Below are positions 1 through 11,731 of a stretch of DNA of 64,000 nucleotides, in pieces. The stretch covers positions 55,693 to 119,692 of the forward strand of contig DASVZA010000030.1 of assembly GCA_036391875.1 (NCBI GenBank), given 5' to 3'. Below the pieces are notes generated by a model, which worked only from the letters and a program-made list of their open reading frames with translations, did no database searches and was not told where the DNA came from. Origin of the DNA: Parasulfuritortus sp036391875. GTDB taxonomy: Bacteria; Pseudomonadota; Gammaproteobacteria; Burkholderiales; Thiobacillaceae. The position numbers and the translations under genes are program-made. Position 1 is the stretch's first letter, and the number at the start of each line of letters is the position of its first letter.

Positions 1-297
1 GTTCAATTCGCACTCGTCGCGCACGGAGCGCCGCACCTCGACGACCTCGACTCCCGTCGCCGCCAGCAGATAGTCGATGTGCCAGCGCAGGGTTTTTTCC
101 TTGCGCTGGTGGCGGGCGATGCGGGCTTCGAAATTGCGTCTGGCCGAGCCGGTGTAGACGTAGTCTCCGGCCGGAAAGGCGAATTCGCCGAAGCGGCCGA
201 CCGCGATCCGCAGCGGCCGGGCGACCCGGATGACGAGTTGGTAGGTGCGCGGCCCGGTGATCTCGGCCGGTTCAGGCGGCCGGGCCGGTCTGGTCAT
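1..297 (-). CDS. DUF123 / Uri-superfamily endonuclease-like protein (partial)
   Basis: Translating leftwards from an ATG at 297 gives 99 codons without a stop before the window edge, so the C-terminus is missing. The peptide has the DUF123 (GIY-YIG-like) signature: a beta-strand segment ending PAGDYVYTGSA (about residues 42-52), then an arginine/histidine-rich helix and RWHIDYLL (71-78). Members are about 130-150 residues and are predicted small nucleases or nucleic-acid binders; the biochemical role is not established. The start lies inside the 3' end of the upstream diguanylate cyclase gene (26-bp overlap), suggesting cotranscription. The match is by motif recognition only. Confidence 0.7.
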   Translation of the reverse strand, partial: MTRPARPPEPAEITGPRTYQLVIRVARPLRIAVGRFGEFAFPAGDYVYTGSARRNFEARIARHQRKEKTLRWHIDYLLAATGVEVVEVRRSVRDECELN

Positions 298-1747
298 GAC
301 TCGCCGCGACCTGGTTGCGACCCCGTTCCTTGGCCAGGTACATGGCCCGGTCGGCGCGGCCGAACAGGCTGGTTTCGCTCTCGCCCGGCTCGAGTTGGAC
401 CGCGCCCAGGCTGATGGTGATCGGGCCGTGCTCAGCCGAGAGCGGGAAATCGTGGCCGGCAACCGCCAGGCGCAGTTTTTCGGCGATGGCCTGGGCCTGG
501 TCGAGCCGGCAGTCGTTCAGGATAAGCATGAACTCCTCGCCCCCCCAACGGACCACGACGTCGCTGGCCCGGCAGGCGCCGCGGGCCAGTTCGGCTACCT
601 CGCGGATGACCTTGTCGCCTTCGAGGTGGCCATAACGGTCGTTGACCTGCTTGAACAGATCGATGTCGAACAGGACGGCGGACAGCGGCCGCCCGGCACG
701 CTTGGCCTCTGCGATCAGTTGCTGGAAGACGAACTCGAATGCCTGGCGATTGAGCAGTCCGGTCAGCGGGTCGCGGGTGGCGATGTGCTCCAGCCGTCTC
801 TGGTAGCGGTTGACGGCGAACAGGGTGACGGCGAGCACCAGCAGGCTGGCCGCCAGGCTGACCGCCAGGTTGGCCAGGAAGGTCCGCTTGATCGGCGCGA
901 TCTCGCTGTTGCCATCCTGTTCGACCACCAGATACCAACCCAATTCCGGGATGAAGCGGGAATTGACCAGCACTTCGGCGCCGTCCTGCCGGTATTCGAG
1001 GCTGGTCGGTGCCTGTTTGCCGTTCAGGATGCGGTCGGCGACGCCGCGGATGCCGGGCAGGTCGCGGATCGAACCATGAACCTGCATCATCGACTTGCCG
1101 GTCAGGACCACTCGGCCGGTCGGCGCGACGAAGAAGATGCGGCGCCGGAAGCGTTCCTCGTAGCGGTCGATCAACTGGCTCACCGTACCCAGGGTCAGGC
1201 CGACGCCGGCGGCGCCGATGAAATGGCCTTGATAGTCGAACACCCGATGGTTGATGAAGATGGTCAGGCTGTTGTGGTTGGCGAGGTCGTAATCGACGTT
1301 GATCTCGTAGGGCGCCGTCATCCGGCGGACGCGGAAATACCACGCGTCGGCCGCTACCGACGGGCTGACCGTCTTCAGGATGCCCTTGGCGTAATAGTAT
1401 CTGCGGGTCTTTTCCGAGACCAGGAAGCTGCTGATGGTGCCGTATTTCTCCCGTACCTCGGCCAGATAGCGGGTGACCTGGCTGACGTCCTTTTCGCCGT
1501 TCAGCACCCAGTCGCGCAGGAAGGTGTCGTTGGCCATCAAGGAGGAGATGAACACCGGCCGGAGCAGGTCCTTCTGGATCTCCGAATAGATGTTGTCGCT
1601 GGTCAGCGGCAGGGCGTCGTTGGCGATGCTTTTGCGGATCGAGTCGCTGGAGACGACGTAGGCGGCGATGCTGGTGGACAGGAAGCCGACGATGAGGATG
1701 AGGCTGAGCCAGCCCAGCAGGCGATATTTTTCCGACGCGATGCGCAT
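272..1747 (-). CDS. membrane diguanylate cyclase with periplasmic Cache-type sensor
   Basis: A 491-residue protein with a transmembrane helix at about 10-32, a large periplasmic region (about 33-285) that looks like a double Cache sensor, a second helix (291-312) and a cytoplasmic GGDEF domain (about 324-485). The active-site loop reads GGEEF (402-406), so two GTP should be condensed to c-di-GMP. An RxxD product-inhibition site (RASD, 393-396) sits exactly five residues before it. There is no EAL or HD-GYP domain, so this is a synthesis-only enzyme. The ligand of the Cache domain cannot be read from sequence. It lies just downstream of a second diguanylate cyclase (148-bp gap) and overlaps the DUF123 gene. 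Confidence 0.9.
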   Translation of the reverse strand: MRIASEKYRLLGWLSLILIVGFLSTSIAAYVVSSDSIRKSIANDALPLTSDNIYSEIQKDLLRPVFISSLMANDTFLRDWVLNGEKDVSQVTRYLAEVREKYGTISSFLVSEKTRRYYYAKGILKTVSPSVAADAWYFRVRRMTAPYEINVDYDLANHNSLTIFINHRVFDYQGHFIGAAGVGLTLGTVSQLIDRYEERFRRRIFFVAPTGRVVLTGKSMMQVHGSIRDLPGIRGVADRILNGKQAPTSLEYRQDGAEVLVNSRFIPELGWYLVVEQDGNSEIAPIKRTFLANLAVSLAASLLVLAVTLFAVNRYQRRLEHIATRDPLTGLLNRQAFEFVFQQLIAEAKRAGRPLSAVLFDIDLFKQVNDRYGHLEGDKVIREVAELARGACRASDVVVRWGGEEFMLILNDCRLDQAQAIAEKLRLAVAGHDFPLSAEHGPITISLGAVQLEPGESETSLFGRADRAMYLAKERGRNQVAASHDQTGPAA

Positions 1748-1895
1748 GAACGTTTCCTAAAAACGGCTGCCGGGCTGGCGGGCCCGGGCAAACCCAAGCA
1801 ATTATGAGGCATCGGTGCGGGATGGGGTAGGGTGATCGGGAGCCGGCCGGCGCGACCAGGCCGGGATCGACAACGACGTGCGCTGCGTACGCCGA

Positions 1896-3251
1896 TCAGG
1901 TGCAGACTCGGTTGCGGCCGCCGTGCTTGGCCTCGTACAGCCGGGCGTCGGCCGCGGCCAGCATCTTTTCGACGTTGCCCAGGCCGGTGTCGTCGCTCAG
2001 GCCCATGCTCATGGTTACGCGTAGCCCGGGCGCCAGTTCGTGCCAGGGGTGCTCCTCGATGCTGCGGCGCAATTCCTCGCAGCGCAAGGCGGCCTGTGCG
2101 GCCGTGCTTTCGACGAAGGCGACGACGAACTCCTCGCCGCCGTAGCGGGCCACCACGTCGCTGCTGCGGCATTTGTGCTGCAGCAGACCGGCGACCCGGC
2201 GCAACACTTCGTCGCCGACCGCGTGGGAGAAGTTGTCGTTGATCTGCTTGAACAGGTCCAGGTCGCCCACCATCAGGCTCAGCGGCCGGCGATGCCGGAC
2301 CGCCTGCAGGTAGAGCTGTGCGGCCCGTTCATCGAAATGGCGCCGGTTGAGCAGGTTGGTAAGGGGGTCGCGGATGCTCAGCTCGCGCAGTTGCTCGGCT
2401 TGCAGGCGGATCTGCTCGTTGCGCCGTTTCAGTTCGGTATGGGCCTCCGCCAGTTCGCTGCTCATATGGTTGAAGGTGGTCGCCAGCAGTCCCATCTCGT
2501 CGCGGCTGCGTACCGGTACCTGCTGCAGCAATTCGCCGTCGGCACTCATCGACCGGATGGCGTTGGTCAGTTCCCGTACCCGGCTGCCGAAATACGAGCC
2601 TAGCAGCATGCCCAGCGCGACCGCTTGCACGATGGCCGCCAGCACGCCCTCCCACAGGGCCTTACGCACGATCTCGATATAGGCGCGGTCCCGCGGGGTC
2701 AGTTGCGGATTGCCGAGCGGTACGGCCATCACCTCGACCTTGCCGTTCACTCGGATAGGGTGCGCCAGGGCGCGGATGTCCAGGCCGACAACCTGCCCCT
2801 CGCGAAAGTTGCCGTTGGAAAGCAGTACGCGCCCTTGCGGGTCGATCAGCAAAAAGCGGAAGGGCGGCCCCTGCCGCCGGATCGCAGGCGGACCGTCGGG
2901 CGGTCCGGCATCGGGTCTTCCGGCCGGGCCGGACGGCTCCAAGGCTTTGTCCGGAGCCGGCGGCAGTCCCAGTTCCCGTTTCCGGCGCAGTACGAATTCC
3001 TGGAAGGATTCGCTGCGGCGGGCGTTGTCCCAGGAGCCGTATTGGCCGAGGTAGGCCTCCATGTCCACCTCGAAATTGGCGAACGCGTGCTCGCGCATCC
3101 TTGCGTCGAAATCCCGCATCAGCAGCCGATAGGCCGTGCCTCCCACCGCCAGCGCCGCCGCCAGGCTGGCGAACAGCATGACTGCGACCAGCTTGGCGCG
3201 CAGGCTGAACAGGATGTTGATCGGCGGGAGGTCGGTTTGAGTCTTATCCAC
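1896..3251 (-). CDS. membrane diguanylate cyclase with BaeS-like periplasmic sensor and HAMP
   Basis: A 451-residue protein using a GTG start at 3251. It has a helix at 19-40, a periplasmic region (about 41-200), a second helix (202-222), a HAMP linker (about 220-272), a short coiled coil and a GGDEF domain with GGEEF at 371-375. The inhibitory RxxD site (RSSD, 362-365) is intact. The periplasmic part has a GSWD motif (72-75), a proline-rich insert (97-130), a LLIDPQGRVL strand and PIRVNGK. The same arrangement occurs in the histidine kinase encoded at 22568-24016, so the two proteins seem to share one sensor module with different outputs. Expected role: inner-membrane c-di-GMP synthesis in response to an envelope signal. 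Confidence 0.9.
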   Translation of the reverse strand: MDKTQTDLPPINILFSLRAKLVAVMLFASLAAALAVGGTAYRLLMRDFDARMREHAFANFEVDMEAYLGQYGSWDNARRSESFQEFVLRRKRELGLPPAPDKALEPSGPAGRPDAGPPDGPPAIRRQGPPFRFLLIDPQGRVLLSNGNFREGQVVGLDIRALAHPIRVNGKVEVMAVPLGNPQLTPRDRAYIEIVRKALWEGVLAAIVQAVALGMLLGSYFGSRVRELTNAIRSMSADGELLQQVPVRSRDEMGLLATTFNHMSSELAEAHTELKRRNEQIRLQAEQLRELSIRDPLTNLLNRRHFDERAAQLYLQAVRHRRPLSLMVGDLDLFKQINDNFSHAVGDEVLRRVAGLLQHKCRSSDVVARYGGEEFVVAFVESTAAQAALRCEELRRSIEEHPWHELAPGLRVTMSMGLSDDTGLGNVEKMLAAADARLYEAKHGGRNRVCT

Positions 3252-3338
3252 TGCGTTTCGCTGCCCTACGGAAAAATGGTCGCTGCCCAGGTAGTGGAAC
3301 GCCGGGTCCCTGTCATGGGCGATCTGGTCATGGCTTTG

Positions 3339-4145
3339 TCAAACTGCCGCCGCGGCTTTCTTGTCCCGGACATAGATTCCCTTGTCGATCTTCCTGATCT
3401 CGAACAGGCCGATGGCCTGGAACAGGTCCTTCAGCTTGGTGTAGCCGTAGTTGCGCGAATCGAACGAGGCCTGCTTGGAGATGTGCTGGCCCACAGCGCC
3501 CAGGCCGGCCCAGCCCTCGTCGTCGGCCGAGGCTTCCACCGCCTTGCGCAGCATGTTCACCAGCCGGGTATTGCTCCGGAGTTCCTTGGCGCCCATTTTT
3601 TCGGTCGCATGCTTCGCCGCGGCCGGGCTGGCGGCGGTCGCCGGTTCTGCGGTTTCAAGCGCGCCGACGAGTTTTGCGTCCGCCGCAACGGCGGGGGGTG
3701 CCGGTTCCAGGCCGCCCAGGTTTTCCAGGTAGAGGAATTTCGAGCAGGCGTTGACGAAGGGTTCCGGCGTCTTCTTCTCGCCGAAGCCGAACACCTTCAG
3801 GCCGTTGGCGCGGATGCGCATGACCAGGGGGGTGAAGTCGGAATCGCTGGAGACCAGGCAGAAGCCGTTCAGGCTCTTGGTGTAGAGCAGGTCCATGGCG
3901 TCGATGATCATGGCCGCGTCGGTCGCGCCCTTGCCTTTGGTGTAGGCGAACTGCTGCATCGGCTGGATCGCGTAGTCGTGCAGCACGGCTTCCCAGCCCT
4001 TGAGGTGCGGGCTCTTCCAGTTGCCGTAGGCGCGCCGGATGTTGATGACGCCATAGTTGGCCAACTCGTCGAGAATTTCCGCGATCTTGCTGGCCGGGCT
4101 GTTGTCGGCATCGATCAACAGGGCAATGTTCGGCTCGTCGGACAT
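3339..4145 (-). CDS. NYN-domain / OST-HTH (LOTUS) protein, putative RNase
   Basis: A 268-residue protein. The start is the ATG at 4143-4145, preceded by a good GGAGGG ribosome site; an in-frame upstream extension has no domain content. The N-terminal part (about 5-150) is an NYN/LabA-like PIN-fold nuclease, with acidic clusters in LIDADN near the start, ATDAAMIIDAMD in the middle and SSDSDF later; these acidic residues bind metal in PIN-type RNases. An alanine-rich linker leads to a C-terminal OST-HTH/LOTUS domain (about 185-260), an RNA-binding winged helix. Substrate unknown; RNA turnover or processing is inferred from the family. It is 43 bp downstream of pepD on the same strand. Confidence 0.85.
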   Translation of the reverse strand: MSDEPNIALLIDADNSPASKIAEILDELANYGVINIRRAYGNWKSPHLKGWEAVLHDYAIQPMQQFAYTKGKGATDAAMIIDAMDLLYTKSLNGFCLVSSDSDFTPLVMRIRANGLKVFGFGEKKTPEPFVNACSKFLYLENLGGLEPAPPAVAADAKLVGALETAEPATAASPAAAKHATEKMGAKELRSNTRLVNMLRKAVEASADDEGWAGLGAVGQHISKQASFDSRNYGYTKLKDLFQAIGLFEIRKIDKGIYVRDKKAAAAV

Positions 4146-4188
4146 GCATCCCTCCCTGGATTCGTTCAACGGGGCAAAGCAAGGTCCA

Positions 4189-5640
4189 TCATACGGGCTG
4201 GGCCAGCGCCTGCAAGACTGCCTTGAGCAATTCCCAGCAATGGCCGACCGAGGCGATCTCGACCCGTTCGCCCGGCGCATGCGCGCCGCGGATGTCGGGA
4301 CCGAACGAGATCATGTCGAGATGCGGATGACTGGCCGCCAGCAGGCCGCATTCCAGGCCGGCATGGATTACCTGCAGCGACGCCGGCCGGCCGAACCGTG
4401 CCGTGTAGACCTGTTGGCAGCGGGCCAGTAGGGGCGAGTCCGGGTTCGGCGTCCAGCCTGGATAAGCGCCGTCCTTCACGGCGGTCATGCCGTGCGCGGC
4501 GGCCTGGCCGACCAGCGCGTCGGCCAGGCCGTTGAGACCGGCCTCGCGCAGCGAGCGGACCAGGAAATCGGCATCGAATCCGCCGTCGATCAGGTTCGCC
4601 ACGCCCAGGTTGTTGGAGGTTTCCACCACACCGGGGAAGTCCGCGCTGGTCTGCGCCACGCCGTAGGCCGCGCCGTCGAGGAAGGCGAGCAGGTTGTCGC
4701 GTTCGGTCTGGACGACGGCCTGGGTGGCCGTCGTCTCGGTCGACAGACAGGTCAGCGCCACAGCCGGGTCGGCCTCGGCATAGCGCCAGCGCCAGTCCGC
4801 CTGCCGCCGCCGTGCCCAGTCGTCCAGTGCCGCCGCTGCGGCCGGCAGCGCGAACAGGGCCGACGCCTCGCGCGGAATGGCGTTACGCGCCGAGCCGCCC
4901 TGCAAGCCGATGAGCCGCAGGTCGTATTGTCCGGCCAAGTCGAGCAATGCCTCGACCAGCAGCTTGATGGCGTTGCCGCGGCCGAGATGGATGTCGATGC
5001 CGGAGTGGCCGCCGCGCAGGCCGGAGACGCTGAGCCGGTATTGCACATGGCCGGCGGGGAGCGGTTCCCGGGCCAGCGTCCGCTTCACCTCGACGTCCAC
5101 GCCGCCGGCGCAGCCCAGGTAGAAATGGCCCCATTCCTCGGTGTCGAGGTTGAGCAGCGTCCTGCCTTGCAGGCTGCCCGGCGCCAGGCCGCGGGCGCCG
5201 TCCATGCCGTCCTCCTCGTTGATCGTGAGCAGCACTTCCAGCGCCGGGTGGACGAGGCCCGGTTCCTCCAGCGCGGCCAGGGCGAGCGCCACGCCGATGC
5301 CGTTGTCGGCGCCCAGGGTGGTCTCCTCGGCCACCACCCAGCCGTCGCGCACCACGGCGCGGATCGGGTCGCGCTCGAAGTCGTGGACGGTGCCGGCGTT
5401 GGCCTGACAGACCATGTCGAGGTGGCCCTGCAGGATCACGCCCGGCCGGTCTTCGCAGCCGGGACTGGCGGGCCGCTTCAGGATCAGGTTGCCGACCGCA
5501 TCGACCACGGCCTCGATGCCGCGGTCCCGGGCCCAGGCGATCAGGTGGTCGCGCAGCGCGGCTTCGTGCCGGGAAGGGCGGGGGATGGCGCACAGGGTGG
5601 CGAAGTGCGTCCAGACCGAATGGGGTTGCTGGTTTCTCAC
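4189..5640 (-). CDS. pepD: cytosol non-specific dipeptidase (aminoacyl-histidine dipeptidase, M20)
   Basis: A 483-residue M20/M28-type zinc aminopeptidase that hydrolyses dipeptides such as Xaa-His in the cytoplasm. Metal and catalytic motifs are visible: LQGHLDMV, the GADNGIG aspartate and the INEEDG acidic pair, followed by a lid domain and a return to the catalytic fold. The start is the GTG at 5638-5640: it overlaps the upstream stop as GTGA, and the protein then begins RNQQPHSVWTHFATLC, which aligns with the family N-terminus. A longer in-frame extension upstream is noise from the M14 gene. Length fits the family (about 485). It is translationally coupled to the M14 amidase, suggesting shared peptide or murein-peptide recycling. 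Confidence 0.92.
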   Translation of the reverse strand: MRNQQPHSVWTHFATLCAIPRPSRHEAALRDHLIAWARDRGIEAVVDAVGNLILKRPASPGCEDRPGVILQGHLDMVCQANAGTVHDFERDPIRAVVRDGWVVAEETTLGADNGIGVALALAALEEPGLVHPALEVLLTINEEDGMDGARGLAPGSLQGRTLLNLDTEEWGHFYLGCAGGVDVEVKRTLAREPLPAGHVQYRLSVSGLRGGHSGIDIHLGRGNAIKLLVEALLDLAGQYDLRLIGLQGGSARNAIPREASALFALPAAAAALDDWARRRQADWRWRYAEADPAVALTCLSTETTATQAVVQTERDNLLAFLDGAAYGVAQTSADFPGVVETSNNLGVANLIDGGFDADFLVRSLREAGLNGLADALVGQAAAHGMTAVKDGAYPGWTPNPDSPLLARCQQVYTARFGRPASLQVIHAGLECGLLAASHPHLDMISFGPDIRGAHAPGERVEIASVGHCWELLKAVLQALAQPV

Positions 5641-6557
5641 AGTGACCTCGGGTCGTTCGTCGCCGTATCCGGCATGGTGCGCGAATCCGATGCGCTGGGC
5701 GCAGCTTCGCTCGCCTTGCCGACGATGTTGCGCCGCATCCATTTCAGCATGTCGGACCACATCGCCTCCTGGTCGCGCGGACTCGGCATGGCATTGGCGT
5801 TGGGCAGTTCGATGGTGATGATCGGAATCTGCTTGTACAGGCCGCAATAGTTGCCCATCGAGCCCGGATAGACGCCCAGCCGGTTGAGCATCAGGCGGCC
5901 GAAATGGGTCGGCTCGGGCACTTGGCCGTCGTAGTCGAGCAGGTTGTAGGGGGCGTGGATGCTGACGATCAGGTCGGGCCGGAAATCGGCGATCTGCGCC
6001 TCCAGCCAGCGGGTCTCGATCTCCGAGCCGGCGGCCTTGCCCGGGTAGCGGCGCGGGTCGTGCCGGGTGCGGCGGGCCCAGTAGTCGCCGGCGTCGCGGT
6101 CCCAGTCCGGGGTCTGGAAATTGCGGTTGAGGTCGACGCCGTTGGCGTTGATCCGGGTCGATGGCCGGGCCATCAGGCCGTCCGGGTTGGCCAGCGGGAT
6201 CACGCGCCAGGCATAGCCGGCCGCCTCGGGCAGGCGCATCCAGTCGAGCCAGCGGAACACGGTGGACACCGACGTCAGCTCGTCGCCGTGGATGCCGCCG
6301 ATGACCAGGATCCGCTTAGCGTTGTCCGGCGCGGCGGCCGGAATGTCGCGCCAGACCAGTACGTTGCCCTTGGCCGTGCGTTCCGGAGCGGCGACGAAGG
6401 GCTGGGCGCGGCAGAACTCGGCGGAGACGCTGTGCAGCCGCTTGCCGAGGTAATCGCACCAGGACTCGACGCTATCGGCCGCGGCCAGCGCCGCCGGTGC
6501 GTGCCAGGTCAGCGCGGCAAGCAGGAAGGCGAAGGCGGGACGGATCATCGGGTGCAT
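5637..6557 (-). CDS. exported M14-family murein peptide amidase (MpaA-like)
   Basis: About 306 residues from the ATG at 6557 (a second ATG at 6548 is possible). The N-terminus is a clear signal peptide (hydrophobic core FAFLLAALTW, then AALAAADS). The M14 zinc carboxypeptidase fold is shown by GGIHGDELTS (zinc His and Glu), VDLNRNF, a later VSIHAPYN (third zinc ligand) and IITIELPN with the candidate catalytic Glu. This resembles MpaA, which removes meso-diaminopimelate from murein tripeptide. The signal peptide implies periplasmic action, unlike cytoplasmic E. coli MpaA. Its stop overlaps the pepD GTG start. A run of nine C residues on the coding strand sits where a ribosome site would be. 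Confidence 0.8.
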   Translation of the reverse strand: MHPMIRPAFAFLLAALTWHAPAALAAADSVESWCDYLGKRLHSVSAEFCRAQPFVAAPERTAKGNVLVWRDIPAAAPDNAKRILVIGGIHGDELTSVSTVFRWLDWMRLPEAAGYAWRVIPLANPDGLMARPSTRINANGVDLNRNFQTPDWDRDAGDYWARRTRHDPRRYPGKAAGSEIETRWLEAQIADFRPDLIVSIHAPYNLLDYDGQVPEPTHFGRLMLNRLGVYPGSMGNYCGLYKQIPIITIELPNANAMPSPRDQEAMWSDMLKWMRRNIVGKASEAAPSASDSRTMPDTATNDPRSL

Positions 6558-6566
6558 GGCTAGGCT

Positions 6567-6575
6567 GGGGGGGGG
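6567..6575. repeat. homopolymer tract (G9 on plus strand) upstream of the M14 gene
   Basis: Nine consecutive G residues (C9 on the coding strand) end 9 nt before the ATG at 6557, in the usual ribosome-binding region. No purine-rich Shine-Dalgarno sequence is visible there. Such tracts can slip during replication; no functional effect is shown. Confidence 0.6.
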
Positions 6576-6685
6576 ATGAGCCTGATTTTGGGCGAAAGGC
6601 GTCGGCCTGTCACGGCGAGCCGGATGGAGATTTTTAGTTCCCCGCAAGCGGAACAAGATCAGGGCGCTTCTCGACCCCGCTCCAT

Positions 6686-7353
6686 TCAATCGTCGCGCGC
6701 CACGCCCAATTCCGAATACAGCCGCTCGACCAGGCCGCGCAATTCGCCGACTTCGGCCTCCAGGCCGGCGACATTGGCCTTGAGCGCGGCGATCTCGCCC
6801 AGGGTCACGTCGCCGGACGGGCCGGCCTGTGCCGCCGTCTGTTCCTCGACGGCCGGCGCGCCGGAAAGCAGGTGCACCCAGCGGTTCTCGCGTGCACCGG
6901 GCTGGCGCGGCAGTTCCGCCACCAGCGCCCCCGCCTCGCGCTCGGCCAGTTCCTCGAGAAAGCCTTCCACCGAGGAGATGTCGGCGAACTTATGCAGACG
7001 CTCGCTGTTGATACGCAGCTCGCCCACCGTCTGCGGCCCGCGCAGCATCAGCGTCGCCAGCAGGGCGGTGGACTGGGGCGGAATCTGCAGCACCCGCTCG
7101 ATGTTGTGCGCGAAGCGCGCGACCCGTCCGCCGCTCGATTCGACCACCAGCGACAGGTGCCTGAGGCTGTCCACGGCGGCCTGTACCTCGGCTTCGGTCG
7201 CATCGAGGACAGGCGACCGGCTGGATTTCTGGTTGCAGCCTGAGGTCAGTGCGTTGAGCGTCAGCGGATAGGTGTCCGGCACCGTGCGCTGCTTCTCGGC
7301 CAGCACGCCGAGGACGCGGGTTTCGAGCAGGGAGAGGAAGGGGAGCGGGGTGG

Positions 7354-7357
<4 letters not shown>
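6686..7357 (-). CDS. YceH family protein (DUF480)
   Basis: A 223-residue protein matching the YceH/DUF480 family: LETRVLGVLAEKQRTVPDTYPLTLNAL at the N-terminus (shown here in part), a CNQKSSR segment, then two winged-helix-like domains with MLRGPQTVGELR. The C-terminal about 30 residues form a coiled coil (LKANVAGLEAEVGELRGLVERL). The family is widespread in proteobacteria, often annotated near envelope genes, and its molecular role is unknown. The ATG at 7357 overlaps the upstream diguanylate cyclase stop as ATGA, so the two are probably translationally coupled. Confidence 0.85.
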
Positions 7358-8652
<1,295 letters not shown>

Positions 8653-8658
8653 CCCTCT

Positions 8659-10323
<1,665 letters not shown>

Positions 10324-10376
10324 GATTCCTGACTTGGTGGATTGACGCGGTTAGCCCCGCAGGGCGATGGCGGCAA

Positions 10377-11033
10377 TTATAAGCGCAGGGCGGCCAATCG
10401 TTTCGCCGCCTGTTCGCGCCAGCCGGCGGCGAGCAGGTCGGCCCGGGCGAGGAAGGCCAGGTCGTCGGGGGCGGGCGCGGCCTGCTGCTGCAGCACCGCG
10501 AACAGGCGGGCGACGGTCCAGTCCGGATAGGGGCGTTCGAGCAGGGTCAGATTGTCGCCTGGACCCGCTTCGCCTGCCTCGATCACCCGGAAATACCAGC
10601 CGGTGCGGCCGGTTTCGTGCACGCGCCGCGCCATGTCCTCGACGCCGAAGCGAGTGTTGAGCTTCCAGCAGGGCTTGCGGCCCTGGGAAATCTGGATGAC
10701 GGCGCTGCCCAGCCGGTAGAGGTCGCCCAGGCAGGCTTCGGCTTCGGTCAGGCCGTGCGTCGATAGATTTTCGCCGAAGCCGCCGGCCGCCAGGCGGGCG
10801 GCCCGTTCCGGCAGGTCGGCCCGCCAGCGGGCATAGTGTTCGTGCGGATAGAGGTGGATGGCCTTGTCCGGGCCGCCGTGGTGCTTCGTGTCCGCCTGGC
10901 CGTCGCCGGCGAGACCGAGCCGGGTGACTAGGACGCGGCCGGAGACCGCCTGCTTGGCGATGGCGCTCGGCTCGCCCTGCGGGCCGAACGGTTCCGGCTG
11001 GCCGATGCGGAGGTCGATCAGTGCGATCGCCAT
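10377..11033 (-). CDS. MOSC-domain protein (YiiM family)
   Basis: About 218 residues from the ATG at 11033 (an ATG at 11048 would overlap the upstream gene). MOSC hallmarks are visible: GLAGDGQADTKHHGGPDKAIHLYPHEHY, whose core is quoted here in part as DTKHHGG and KAIHLY, then GFGENLST, and GRKPCWKLN with the conserved cysteine predicted to bind molybdopterin. The C-terminal about 60 residues form the three-helix tail typical of YiiM. YiiM reduces N-hydroxylated base analogues such as 6-hydroxylaminopurine. The upstream neighbour is an FmdE-like protein 4 bp away, also a family linked to molybdenum enzymes. Confidence 0.82.
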   Translation of the reverse strand: MAIALIDLRIGQPEPFGPQGEPSAIAKQAVSGRVLVTRLGLAGDGQADTKHHGGPDKAIHLYPHEHYARWRADLPERAARLAAGGFGENLSTHGLTEAEACLGDLYRLGSAVIQISQGRKPCWKLNTRFGVEDMARRVHETGRTGWYFRVIEAGEAGPGDNLTLLERPYPDWTVARLFAVLQQQAAPAPDDLAFLARADLLAAGWREQAAKRLAALRL

Positions 11034-11037
11034 GGAA

Positions 11038-11652
11038 TCAGTCTGCATGCCAGACGGTGATCAGATCGGGATTGCCGGCCTCGTCGATCAATATGCGCCG
11101 GACCCGTTCCTGCCAGAGGCCGCCGAACGCCTCGAGTTCCGTCGGGCTGGCGGTCCCGCCGATCACGCGCGGCATGAGGCCAGCCAGTTCGGGGCCCGGC
11201 GGCACTGCGTCGGGATCGTAGTCCAGCGCCACGGCGGCGCCGGTGTCGAGCCGGGTCAGCCGGACCTGGGCGGCCTGCTCGACGCCGAAGTGCAGCAGTT
11301 GGCGCCGGACGTGCCGGCCGGCCAGGCCCTTGAAGCCGCCCGTGCCGGCGGCGCCGGTGATCAGGCCCAGCACGTTGGCCACCACGCCGGCAGTGCCGGC
11401 CTCCTCGGCTTCGCGCAGGTCGACGCGGATGTTGCCGCGCTCCGGCAGGGTCGGTTCCGGATACAGGACGGCGAGGCCGCGGGCGGCCATCAGCCAGGCC
11501 CCGGCCACGGTCGGGCAGGAGTGGCCGGCCAGCTTCACGGCGTCCTCGTAGCGATAGGTCATCAGCCCGCCCTCGGCGGCGCCGAGCAGTTCGGCGAGCG
11601 GGTCGCGCAGGGTGAGCGGGGGGATCAGGCTGAAATAGTTCGGGAAGGACAT
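11038..11652 (-). CDS. FmdE-like domain protein
   Basis: A 204-residue cytoplasmic protein. The segment KLAGHSCPTVAGAWLMAARG (about 41-60) resembles the GHxCPG motif at the N-terminus of FmdE, a protein first seen in molybdenum formylmethanofuran dehydrogenase operons; the His and Cys there bind metal in characterised relatives. The rest is rich in beta-strand-like stretches and ends in VWHAD. No enzymatic role can be assigned. It sits 4 bp before a MOSC-domain gene in the same orientation, so a molybdenum or metal-sulfur link is plausible but only inferred. The family call rests on one motif and overall size. Confidence 0.5.
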   Translation of the reverse strand: MSFPNYFSLIPPLTLRDPLAELLGAAEGGLMTYRYEDAVKLAGHSCPTVAGAWLMAARGLAVLYPEPTLPERGNIRVDLREAEEAGTAGVVANVLGLITGAAGTGGFKGLAGRHVRRQLLHFGVEQAAQVRLTRLDTGAAVALDYDPDAVPPGPELAGLMPRVIGGTASPTELEAFGGLWQERVRRILIDEAGNPDLITVWHAD

Positions 11653-11731
11653 GGCAGGTTTCTCTCGGGCATGGGAATGGCCGGCATTGTCGACCAGGAC
11701 GGGCCGGCCGGCCTTGATTTAAGGCAGGCCG

